This document shows positions 7,778 to 15,708 of a stretch of DNA of 64,000 bases, piece by piece. Every line of letters begins with the position of its first letter. Position 1 is the first letter of the stretch. Source of the stretch: Sulfurimicrobium sp963741495 (GTDB lineage Bacteria; Pseudomonadota; Gammaproteobacteria; Burkholderiales; Sulfuricellaceae). A program made the position numbers and the translations under genes. The DNA lies in the NCBI GenBank assembly GCA_963741495.1, contig CAVUID010000015.1, forward strand, positions 434,001 to 498,000. The letters are read 5' to 3'. Below the pieces are notes generated by a model, which was not told the DNA's origin, made no database searches, and saw only the letters and a list, made by a program, of their open reading frames with translations.

Positions 7778-9058
7778 ATGTTAGATATTCAATCGCTGCG
7801 CTCGGATCTGGAAAATGTTGCCAAACGGCTGTCCGCGCGGGGTTTCGAGCTCGATGTGACTCATTTCCAGGAGCTGGAACAGGATCGCAAGCTGACCCAG
7901 ACCCGCACGCAGGAACTGCAAGCCAGGCGCAACGCCACTTCCAAGCAGATCGGTCAGGCCAAGGCCAAGGGTGAGGATGTATCCGGCATCATGGCCGAAG
8001 TGGCGAATCTGGGCGACGAGCTGAAAGCGGCAGAGGAAAAGCTGGGCTTCATCCAGATCAGGATGCAGGACCTGCTTTCCGGTATCCCCAATCTACCCCA
8101 TGAAAGCGTACCGGCAGGCAAATCCGAGGCCGATAACGTGGAAGTGCGCCGGGTCGGCACGCCGCGCAGCTTCGATTTCGAGGTTAAAGATCACGTCGAT
8201 GTGGGTGAGGGGCTGAAACAACTGGACTTCGCCACAGCCGGCAAAATCAGCGGCGCCCGCTTTACCCTGCTCAAGGGGCAGATGGCGCGGATGCATCGAG
8301 CGCTGGCGCAGTTCATGCTCGATGTGCACACGCTGGAGCACGGCTATACCGAAGTTTATGTGCCTTACCTGGTCAACGCGGATTCCATGCGCGGCACCGG
8401 GCAGTTGCCAAAATTTGAGGCCGATCTGTTTTCGGTTCAAAAGAATGAAAATGAAAAACTGTACCTGATCCCGACCGCCGAAGTGCCCGTCACCAATATC
8501 GTGCGCGACGAAATTCTTGCTGCCGAAGATCTGCCGCTCAAATTCGTCTCACATACCCCGTGCTTCCGTTCCGAAGCGGGTTCCTACGGTCGCGATACGC
8601 GCGGCATGATCCGCCAGCACCAGTTCGACAAGGTGGAAATGGTGCAGATCGTGCGCCCGGAGGATTCCTGTCAGGCACTGGAAGAGCTGACCGGCCATGC
8701 AGAGACGATCCTCAAAAAACTTGATCTGCCTTACCGGGTGATGGCGCTGTGCAGCGGCGACATGGGGTTTTCCGCCGCAAAAACTTACGACCTGGAAGTG
8801 TGGCTGCCGGCGCAGAACACCTACCGCGAAATTTCCTCCTGCAGCAATTTTGAAGCTTTTCAGGCACGCCGCATGCAGGCGCGCTTCCGTGGCGACAAGG
8901 GTAAGCCTGAACTGGTGCATACCCTCAACGGCTCAGGGCTGGCGGTTGGGCGCACCCTGGTGGCGATACTGGAAAACTATCAGAATGCAGACGGTAGCGT
9001 CAGTGTTCCCGTTGTCCTGCAGCCTTATCTGGGCGGAGTGCAGAAACTGGTGCCTTGA
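7778..9058 (+). CDS. serS: Serine--tRNA ligase
   Basis: 426 residues, class II synthetase charging tRNA-Ser (and tRNA-Sec where present). It has an N-terminal coiled-coil arm (about residues 1-110, QARRNATSKQIGQAKAKGED region) that grips the long variable arm of tRNA-Ser. The catalytic core has motif 2 (FRSEAGSYGRDTRGM), followed by IREISSCSNFEAFQARR-like sequence and motif 3 (GSGLAVGRTLVAILENYQ). Length is typical. The last 59 bases overlap the 3' end of the convergent mltF. A tRNA-Ser gene lies 1.5 kb downstream. Confidence 0.97.
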   Translation: MLDIQSLRSDLENVAKRLSARGFELDVTHFQELEQDRKLTQTRTQELQARRNATSKQIGQAKAKGEDVSGIMAEVANLGDELKAAEEKLGFIQIRMQDLLSGIPNLPHESVPAGKSEADNVEVRRVGTPRSFDFEVKDHVDVGEGLKQLDFATAGKISGARFTLLKGQMARMHRALAQFMLDVHTLEHGYTEVYVPYLVNADSMRGTGQLPKFEADLFSVQKNENEKLYLIPTAEVPVTNIVRDEILAAEDLPLKFVSHTPCFRSEAGSYGRDTRGMIRQHQFDKVEMVQIVRPEDSCQALEELTGHAETILKKLDLPYRVMALCSGDMGFSAAKTYDLEVWLPAQNTYREISSCSNFEAFQARRMQARFRGDKGKPELVHTLNGSGLAVGRTLVAILENYQNADGSVSVPVVLQPYLGGVQKLVP

Positions 9059-10502
9059 GGCCTAGCCTGGTTTTGGCATTGCTCAGGTCATACTGATCCG
9101 GGTTGGCAGTATCCTGCTGGGTTTTGCTCGGCGCAGCAGAGAACATGCGTTGATAAGGTTTTTTGAACCGGTTCAGAATGTCGTAGTAAGTACGTATATT
9201 CTCGACGAAAATCACCGTCTCACCGCCACGCGCATAACCATGCCTGGCTTCAACGTGGTACTCGGCTTTTGCCAGCAGCGGCAGGGTAACCTTGAGGTCG
9301 GTCCATGAGTCCGGGTTGAGCTTCTTTTTCTTCGCCAGGATGCGTGCATCTTCGAGGTGCCCATAGCCGATGTTGTAGGCAGCCAGCGCCATCCAGGTTC
9401 GATCCGGCTCCTGAATCCGCGAGGGTATCGAGTCCTTGAGGTAATTCACATAGCGCGCCCCGGCCAGAATGCTCTGCTTTGGATCGAGGCGATCGGTAAC
9501 ACCCAGACGATCGGCGGTATCGCCGGTCAACATCATCAGTCCGCGCACCCCGGTGGGGGAGGTGGCAAGCGGATCCCAATGCGATTCCTGATAGCCGATA
9601 GCGGCAATCAGGCGCCAATCCAGTTCAGTTAATTCCTGGGCGCGATGGAACAGGGGGCGGAATTTCGGCAGCACGCTATTGGTGGAAATCATGAATCCTT
9701 CCACGTCAATCCGCCCAAGGCGTTTTACATGGCCGTAATAGCGATCCAGAAGGCGCTTCAAAGTGCCATCTTTCTCAATCCGGGCAAAGAAATCCCTGGA
9801 TTTTTCAAGCAGAAAATTATCGACATCCTTGGGAAAAGCCCAAGCCAGGTGCTGTGCGTCGCTCATGTCGAAAGCCGTCTCAAGGATAGGCAAATAATTT
9901 TTGCTCACATCGACGACATTCGAATCTGCAACCACGGCATCCAACTGACCCATGGCAAGCTTCTCCAGCAACTCCTCGCTTTCCATGGAAGTGTTTTCAT
10001 TCCAGGTGAGCGCAGGGTGTTTCTTTTTTGCCTCCCTGAGCTTTTCGGCATAGCTGGAACCAGCAACCACTTCAATACGTAGCCCGACCAGGTCTTTCAG
10101 GCTGGAAGGCTTGAAGCCAGAGGTGTTGTACACGACCTGCTGGCGAATGGTCTGGTAGGGGCTGGAAAACTTGAATTTCTTTTGCCGTTCTGGCGTGATG
10201 CTTAGGCCTGCTGCGGCAAGGTGAGCATAATGATTTTGCAGCGAGGGCAGTATCTCGTTGAACTGTTTTGCCACGACAAAGCGGACTTTGACGCCCAGTT
10301 CCTTGGCGAACAATTCGACCAGGTCATGCTCAATACCGGCCAGGCGCTCTTCGGCATCCTCATAATAGGTGGTAGGGCTGTTGCGTGTAATAACGACCAG
10401 TTCACCTGTTTGCTGCACAGGTAACACAGGCTTTGGCGGGGGTGAAAAATTACACCCGCTCAGTCCGGCAGCCAGTAAAATCGCCAGGGTCCAGTTTCGC
10501 AT
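9000..10502 (-). CDS. mltF: Membrane-bound lytic murein transglycosylase F
   Basis: 500 residues. The N-terminus is a lipoprotein signal (LAAGLSGC, acylated Cys17), placing it at the outer membrane. Residues ~35-265 form a type 3 solute-binding-protein fold (LVVITRNSPTTYYED) and residues ~285-430 a lysozyme-like SLT domain with the catalytic glutamate in GYQESHW (about residue 306) and GVRGLMMLT and AAYNIGYGH motifs. This two-domain order defines MltF, which cuts peptidoglycan strands to give 1,6-anhydro ends. The last 19 codons run into serS on the opposite strand. Length fits the family. Confidence 0.93.
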   Translation of the reverse strand: MRNWTLAILLAAGLSGCNFSPPPKPVLPVQQTGELVVITRNSPTTYYEDAEERLAGIEHDLVELFAKELGVKVRFVVAKQFNEILPSLQNHYAHLAAAGLSITPERQKKFKFSSPYQTIRQQVVYNTSGFKPSSLKDLVGLRIEVVAGSSYAEKLREAKKKHPALTWNENTSMESEELLEKLAMGQLDAVVADSNVVDVSKNYLPILETAFDMSDAQHLAWAFPKDVDNFLLEKSRDFFARIEKDGTLKRLLDRYYGHVKRLGRIDVEGFMISTNSVLPKFRPLFHRAQELTELDWRLIAAIGYQESHWDPLATSPTGVRGLMMLTGDTADRLGVTDRLDPKQSILAGARYVNYLKDSIPSRIQEPDRTWMALAAYNIGYGHLEDARILAKKKKLNPDSWTDLKVTLPLLAKAEYHVEARHGYARGGETVIFVENIRTYYDILNRFKKPYQRMFSAAPSKTQQDTANPDQYDLSNAKTRLGLKAPVSALRPDKAAGQREH

Positions 10503-10548
10503 CGGCGAAAGTGTGGACGACTTTGTCCTGTTTGTCCATCAGCCGGCT

Positions 10549-10576
10549 TTGAGAAGCCACTCAATCGATGTAGAAT
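10549..10576 (+). promoter_or_regulatory. Putative promoter of tRNA-Ser
   Basis: TTGAGA (10549-10554), a 16-base spacer and TAGAAT (10571-10576), placed 11 bases before the mature tRNA 5' end. The spacing suits a dedicated sigma70 promoter. Confidence 0.55.
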
Positions 10577-10587
10577 GGCGCCCAGTC

Positions 10588-10677
<90 letters not shown>

Positions 10678-10687
10678 GTGCATTTAG

Positions 10688-10718
10688 AAAAAACGTCACG
10701 GAAGTGGCGTTTTTTTTT
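10688..10718 (+). terminator. Bidirectional terminator between tRNA-Ser and the GGDEF/EAL gene
   Basis: A-run, CGTCAC, loop GGAA, GTGGCG, T-run: the stem pairs with one G-T and carries A and T tracts on both sides. It can end tRNA-Ser on the plus strand and the minus-strand sensory operon, whose stop codon overlaps its right edge. Confidence 0.75.
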
Positions 10719-12849
10719 ACCCTTCAATTACGCTTTGTTGCGCATATGAAAATGCGGTTAATGCATGGGGCGGTTGGATTGGATGGGGATTTTCAAGTTC
10801 GAGCAGTTTCCCGATTTGTTCTGCCGGAACTGGTTTGCTGAACAGATAGCCCTGTGAATTCAGGCAGCCATTGGCCAGCAGGAATTCAGCCTGCTCTTCT
10901 GTTTCTACGCCCTCTGCGATCACGTGCATTTTTAGGCTGTGCGCCATGGCAATGATGGCTTTGGTGATCGCGCTATCGTCCTGATCGCCTGGCAAGTCCT
11001 GTATGAAGCTCTTGTCAATTTTAAGGGTGTTGATCGGAAAACGCTTGAGGTAACTCATGGAAGAATAGCCGGTCCCGAAGTCGTCGATTGAGAGCAGTAT
11101 CCCGATTGCACGGATTTGCTCCAGTTTTTCGATGGTGGCAGCGGCTGCATCCATCAGCATGCTTTCCGTCAGTTCCAGATGTAAGGCGGTTGGATTGACA
11201 CCTGTTTCTTGCACTATATCCACGATGCGCTCGAGGAGCATTTCTTCCCTGAGTTGACGCCCGGACAAATTCACCGACATGGAAAGATGCGTGAGACCCA
11301 GAACGTGCCAGGCTTTGAGTTGCTGACAAGCGGTTTTCAGCACCCATTCGCCTATCGGGACGATCAAGCCATTTTCCTCTGCGGCCGGGATAAATTCTAT
11401 CGGGTTGACGATGCCCAGCTCTGGGCAAATCCAGCGGATCAACGCTTCAACCCCGGTGATACGGCGTGTGGCCAGATCAATTTGAGGCTGATAGTAAAGT
11501 GCAAACTCCTCGCGATCCAGAGCGTGCCTGAGACTGCTGTCCAGCCTCAGTCGTTTTTGTGCTTGCTCGTCCATGTCTGGAAGAAAGGCCTGATAGTTGT
11601 TTTTTCCCCTGCTCTTGGCGTAATACATTGCTGTATCTGCATGCTTGAGTAGTTCATGCATGTCGGAGGCATCTTCCGGGCAGGCGCTGATGCCAATGCT
11701 GGCACCGATATAAAGCTCATTGCCGTCAAACTGAATGACTTCCCCCAGGCTGGCCAGACATTTTTCGGCGACCATAGTCGCTTGTTCTATTTTTTCAACA
11801 TTCTCCAGAATAATGGCAAATTCGTCTCCGCCGACACGGGAGATCACGTCGCCAAAACGCAGGGATTTTGATAGGCGTTCGGACACGATGCGTAGCAGCG
11901 TGTCACCTGCGTGATGGCCAAGCGTGTCGTTGACGAATTTGAAATTATCCAGGTCGATGAACATGACAACGACCTGAATGTCGAATTTTAAGGCCCGGCG
12001 CACCACATGGCTTAAATGTTCATTGAAATAATGTCGGTTCGGCAGGTTGGTGACATTGTCGTAGTGGGCTAGTTTGTCCAGACGGGTTTGTATGTTCTTG
12101 CGCTGAACGATCTCCTCCGCCAGTTCGGTGTCCCTTTTCTGGATTCGGTCCAGCATGTGATTGAATGAACGCCCCAGCAGGCCGATTTCATCAAGTGTGT
12201 CGTCATTCACCCGAATGCTGTAGTCGCCGTGTTTGGAAATGGTTTCGCTGGCATTGGCCAGAGACCGGATCGGATCGGTAATCTGCTTCAGCAGGCGTCG
12301 CAGGAGTGTATTGGCAAGCAACAGGCTGAAACTCATGATGGCGATGATGGCTGCCAGATACCAGGCCAACTGGATGTAGACTGCGTATAAACTGGTTTGT
12401 AAGTAGATCGAGCCGAACTGTTCGCCTTTAATCTTTATCGGCTGAGAAAGCATGAGATGCTGGATAGAAAATGTGTAGCCGGTCTGAGGCGCGCTAGCTG
12501 GGAGGATATGCTCTCCCATATCCTTGATGTCATGGTGGTAACTAACAAATAAATTACCCTGCTGGTCATAGATGGCAGCCATTTCGATATCGGTTGAAGA
12601 TCGTAGCGAGGCAAGAATATCCTGGGCGGCATTCTTGTCCGCGAACATCATGGCGGCTGACACGTTTTCGCTGATCATGGCCGCATTACTGTTTGTGGTC
12701 TCCAGCAGGTTGCGATTGAAAAAGTAAAACTGGGCGAGCAGCAGCATCAGGCTGGCCAGGACGATCACCGTTCCGCTGGTGACCAGGTTCAGCATCTTCA
12801 GCTTGATGGCGATCGGCTGGTTGAGCAGCCAGTTTAGGGCGGCTTGCAT
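10717..12849 (-). CDS. Membrane GGDEF/EAL protein with periplasmic sensor and HAMP
   Basis: 710 residues. A transmembrane helix (about 22-46) leads to a periplasmic domain of ~105 residues of CHASE8 type (ISENVSAAMMFADKNAAQDILASL), a second helix (about 155-180), HAMP (about 180-235), GGDEF (RVGGDEF near 340) and EAL (EALIRW near 466, with DDFGTGYSS and EGVE). The GGDEF has an intact inhibitory site (RFGD five residues ahead of GGDEF), and the EAL catalytic residues look intact, so both synthesis and breakdown of cyclic-di-GMP are possible. It follows the YfiR-like gene by 5 bases. In YfiBNR systems YfiR restrains a CHASE8-type cyclase from the periplasm, and this pairing suggests the same. 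Confidence 0.92.
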   Translation of the reverse strand: MQAALNWLLNQPIAIKLKMLNLVTSGTVIVLASLMLLLAQFYFFNRNLLETTNSNAAMISENVSAAMMFADKNAAQDILASLRSSTDIEMAAIYDQQGNLFVSYHHDIKDMGEHILPASAPQTGYTFSIQHLMLSQPIKIKGEQFGSIYLQTSLYAVYIQLAWYLAAIIAIMSFSLLLANTLLRRLLKQITDPIRSLANASETISKHGDYSIRVNDDTLDEIGLLGRSFNHMLDRIQKRDTELAEEIVQRKNIQTRLDKLAHYDNVTNLPNRHYFNEHLSHVVRRALKFDIQVVVMFIDLDNFKFVNDTLGHHAGDTLLRIVSERLSKSLRFGDVISRVGGDEFAIILENVEKIEQATMVAEKCLASLGEVIQFDGNELYIGASIGISACPEDASDMHELLKHADTAMYYAKSRGKNNYQAFLPDMDEQAQKRLRLDSSLRHALDREEFALYYQPQIDLATRRITGVEALIRWICPELGIVNPIEFIPAAEENGLIVPIGEWVLKTACQQLKAWHVLGLTHLSMSVNLSGRQLREEMLLERIVDIVQETGVNPTALHLELTESMLMDAAAATIEKLEQIRAIGILLSIDDFGTGYSSMSYLKRFPINTLKIDKSFIQDLPGDQDDSAITKAIIAMAHSLKMHVIAEGVETEEQAEFLLANGCLNSQGYLFSKPVPAEQIGKLLELENPHPIQPPHALTAFSYAQQSVIEG

Positions 12850-12854
12850 AAAAG

Positions 12855-13394
12855 TCAGTAAACCGTCTTTGCCAGGCGCAGCAGTTTTGAGCTGAGATTC
12901 AGCTTGGCGCGTCGCGTGGCTTCAAGATTGATCTCGAAGGTGATTTTTTTCTGTTCCATGGTCATGCCGATCATGACGCCTTGCTGGGCCGCGTCCTGAA
13001 AGTCGGCAATAGTCAAAATCCCGGATTCCCGTGCAACGCGAAGAATGTCCGGCAGCCTGTCTTTTTCAGAGGCACTGATAAAAATGATCTGGCAGTTGCG
13101 CAGTGCGGCATCTGAAATGGCTGCATGTCGGGTGAGTAGCCTGGCATTGTTTACCAGCTTACCTTCGATGCTGCTTAATGCGCTGCCGAACGGGCTATTT
13201 CCCACCAAGCAAAGGTCGATTGTTTCAGTGGTTTTTGTCGGCCACTCGGTAAAGGTGGCAAAGTTGTAGATGAATGCCGCCTTGAGCGAGTACTCTGGCG
13301 CAGGGTCTGCATAGGCATAAGAGGTCGGCTGGAATGTGCACAACAGGCCGATTCCGGTAATCGCAGACATGAATTTCAGCAAAATCTGTCTCAT
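12855..13394 (-). CDS. YfiR-family periplasmic protein (DUF4154)
   Basis: 179 residues with a signal peptide cleaved near residue 30 (TSYAYADPAPEYS). The mature part carries the YfiR/DUF4154 pattern: SLKAAFIYNFATFTEWP, then LCLVGNSPFG, then NCQIIFIS and GILTIAD. YfiR of Pseudomonas is a periplasmic repressor of the cyclase YfiN. The start codon overlaps the TonB-receptor stop by one base and the next gene begins 5 bases after its stop, so all three should be made together. It probably couples the state of the receptor or envelope to the downstream GGDEF/EAL protein; that role is inference from family and context. Confidence 0.87.
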   Translation of the reverse strand: MRQILLKFMSAITGIGLLCTFQPTSYAYADPAPEYSLKAAFIYNFATFTEWPTKTTETIDLCLVGNSPFGSALSSIEGKLVNNARLLTRHAAISDAALRNCQIIFISASEKDRLPDILRVARESGILTIADFQDAAQQGVMIGMTMEQKKITFEINLEATRRAKLNLSSKLLRLAKTVY

Positions 13395-15457
13395 CAGAAT
13401 TTGTAAGTCATATTCAGGCGATAAGTGCGCCCGTCCTGCCGGATGGATTCAAGTGGCCTGCCAAGGCTGTCGTAGAGTTCGTCAGAGGCTGGGTCGGCAT
13501 GGTGCCGATCGAACAGGTCATAGATGCTGGCAGAAACATCCAGGTTACGGGCAATTTTCTTGCTACCCAGGGTCAGGTTGGTGATGCTGTAGCCACTGAT
13601 CCGGTTGCCATGAGTGTTCAGGCGCGAGCTGACAAATTGCATTTCAACACCGACACGGGCACTGTCCCATAATACCGGGGTGGTGTAATTCAGTTTTGCC
13701 AGGCTTCGGGGTGAATTGTCTAGCCATTCTCCTGTATCGCTGCTTCTGGCCAATTGCCAGGATACGCTGCCTTTGAGGCGACTATCGCCGGCCCAGATGC
13801 TTTCTGCTTCCAGTTCCAGTCCTTTGGCTTCCATGTTGCTATTCTGAAAACTCAAATCACCGGATGGCAGAGTCGTCAGCCCTATCAGGTTATCGATCTT
13901 GTAGTTGAACAGAGAAGCGGTCCCACGAAGGTTTTCGCGAAATTGATGTTCGACGGCCAGCTCCGTGGTTGTTATTTTTTCCGATTTAAGGTCGGGGTTC
14001 AAAACGTAGCCAAAGTTGTAGTAGCGCTCATAGGCGTTGGGGCCGCGAAACGCCGTGCCATATAGCAGCTTCAGGGTTGTTTCCGGCTGTGCTTTGTAGA
14101 TCATCGCCAGGCGTGGATTGGTACTGCCGCCGGACTCACTGTCATGGTCGTAGCGGATGCCGGTATTTAGAATCAACTTTTCATTCAAGGTGATTTCATC
14201 CTGCAGATACATCGCATACATATATTTTTTCGGGTTTGTATCCAGGTTGGAAATGTAGGGCGGAGTGTCGTAATTGAACATCCTGCGTTCCAGGTCCTGG
14301 CGGGTCTCCACTCCAGCGATGATTTTCTGACCGGACCATGCGGTGCTTAGCAGGCGGGCCTCTGCACCCCACCATCTGCCCGTGCTGCCATCTTTATTGG
14401 TGGGTGTTGGCTGTGCATAAGCATAGTCGCCCTTGTAGCGAGTCTCGCCGTAATACGCCGACCCATTTACTTCCAGAGTGGGGGTGAGGGTGTCGGTATA
14501 GCTCAGTTTCAAGAAAGTGTGCTGATCTTCGGTGTAACTGCGTGAATCGTTAAAAATTTGCCCATATGAACCAGTCGGAATGCCTTTTTTGCGTTCATCC
14601 ATGCTGGCAGTCAGGGTCACGGGCCCCTGTTTCCACTTTGCAAAGAATTGCTGGTAATTTCCGTAATCCAGTTTCTGGGCTACGCCGTTATTACTGGCGG
14701 GATCGTCGAATTCCGGAAAGTAACGGTCCTTGCCCTTGCTGTCGTAACCAGACACGCTGAGCAGCAGATCGGACCCGTTATCAAGCGTGCGGCCCAGACT
14801 GGCTCGGGTTTTGGTTGTGTCCAGGCTGGCCAGGTCGAGGGAAAACTCGGTGCCATTCATGGCCTTGCCTTGTTTGGTGATCACATTGATCACGCCAAAA
14901 AAAGCATTGCCCCCGTAAATGGCAGACCCCGGGCCAGGGACATACTCGATGCGTTCTACCAGCGCCATGTCGATCGGGAAATCAGTGCCGATGGGGGCCT
15001 GGTCGTAGATGTTGTCGTTAAGGCGGTAGCCATCCACAAGCAGCAGAATGCGGGTATTGTAATCGCCGGGGCGACCAAACCCTCGGGTGCCGAGGTAACT
15101 GTAGTTGCGGTCATAGGCGACATAAACACCGCGGAGACTTTTAAGCGCATCGGATAGCGTGCGATAGCCGTAGCGCCTGATATCGTCTGCTGTAATGATG
15201 CTGACGGTTGAAGGCGCTTCGCTGGTTTTTTGCTGAAATTTGGAGGCGGTGTAGACCTCCATGTTCATGAGTTGCTCGATGGACAGGGAAGTCAGGTCTT
15301 GTGCTTTACTCAAGCCGGGGGTGCTGAAAACGGCAACCAGCAGAAGCGAGAAGGTAAGTTTTCGAAAGGCTGGTTTATTTTGGATGCGTTTCGTGGCTTG
15401 ATGTGATGGATGATACAGGCCCCGCAATACAATTTCTCGAATCAGCACAGTCGTCAT
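13394..15457 (-). CDS. TonB-dependent outer-membrane receptor
   Basis: 687 residues: signal peptide (KLTFSLLLVAVFSTPGLSKA, after an unusually long n-region), plug domain (about 60-190, with APSTVSIITADDIRRYGYRTLSDAL and VERIEYVPGPGSAIYGGNAFFGVINVIT), then a 22-strand barrel ending in the aromatic YKF terminus needed for assembly. The ligand cannot be read from sequence. The style (SIEQLMNMEVYTASKFQQKTSEAP) is of the receptor group that often sits beside YfiR and GGDEF genes rather than siderophore loci. First gene of the three-gene operon. A later start would give a more normal signal peptide, but no better site stands out. Confidence 0.9.
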   Translation of the reverse strand: MTTVLIREIVLRGLYHPSHQATKRIQNKPAFRKLTFSLLLVAVFSTPGLSKAQDLTSLSIEQLMNMEVYTASKFQQKTSEAPSTVSIITADDIRRYGYRTLSDALKSLRGVYVAYDRNYSYLGTRGFGRPGDYNTRILLLVDGYRLNDNIYDQAPIGTDFPIDMALVERIEYVPGPGSAIYGGNAFFGVINVITKQGKAMNGTEFSLDLASLDTTKTRASLGRTLDNGSDLLLSVSGYDSKGKDRYFPEFDDPASNNGVAQKLDYGNYQQFFAKWKQGPVTLTASMDERKKGIPTGSYGQIFNDSRSYTEDQHTFLKLSYTDTLTPTLEVNGSAYYGETRYKGDYAYAQPTPTNKDGSTGRWWGAEARLLSTAWSGQKIIAGVETRQDLERRMFNYDTPPYISNLDTNPKKYMYAMYLQDEITLNEKLILNTGIRYDHDSESGGSTNPRLAMIYKAQPETTLKLLYGTAFRGPNAYERYYNFGYVLNPDLKSEKITTTELAVEHQFRENLRGTASLFNYKIDNLIGLTTLPSGDLSFQNSNMEAKGLELEAESIWAGDSRLKGSVSWQLARSSDTGEWLDNSPRSLAKLNYTTPVLWDSARVGVEMQFVSSRLNTHGNRISGYSITNLTLGSKKIARNLDVSASIYDLFDRHHADPASDELYDSLGRPLESIRQDGRTYRLNMTYKF

Positions 15458-15639
15458 GGATGATCCAATTCCAAGGTTAAGAACTTCACCAGCGATAGTC
15501 TATGCCATGTTAATACGGTTTTGAATGGCGGCCGGGTATTATTTCGCATGTCCGGCCATATAAACAGCCGTGTATGGCTGTTCCGACTTGCCTTGTTCTT
15601 GGATTCTGGCAGTGCCGCTTTTTTGGAGGAAATTCACTA

Positions 15640-15708
15640 ATGAAGCGATTGTGTCTCGGATTGCCTAGCGTCTGGCCTTCCATTTTTTTAGCAGCAGGGA
15701 ATTGCTGA
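15640..15708 (+). other. 22-codon open frame with a strong ribosome-binding site
   Basis: GGAGGA (15625-15630) lies 9 bases before an ATG opening a 22-codon frame (MKRLCLGLPS...) that runs into the 3' end of copA on the opposite strand. The intergenic region just upstream also holds two short palindromes (GGCCGG/CCGGCC and AACAGCC/GGCTGTT). This may be the stub of a truncated gene or a chance match; nothing in the peptide is recognisable. Confidence 0.2.
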
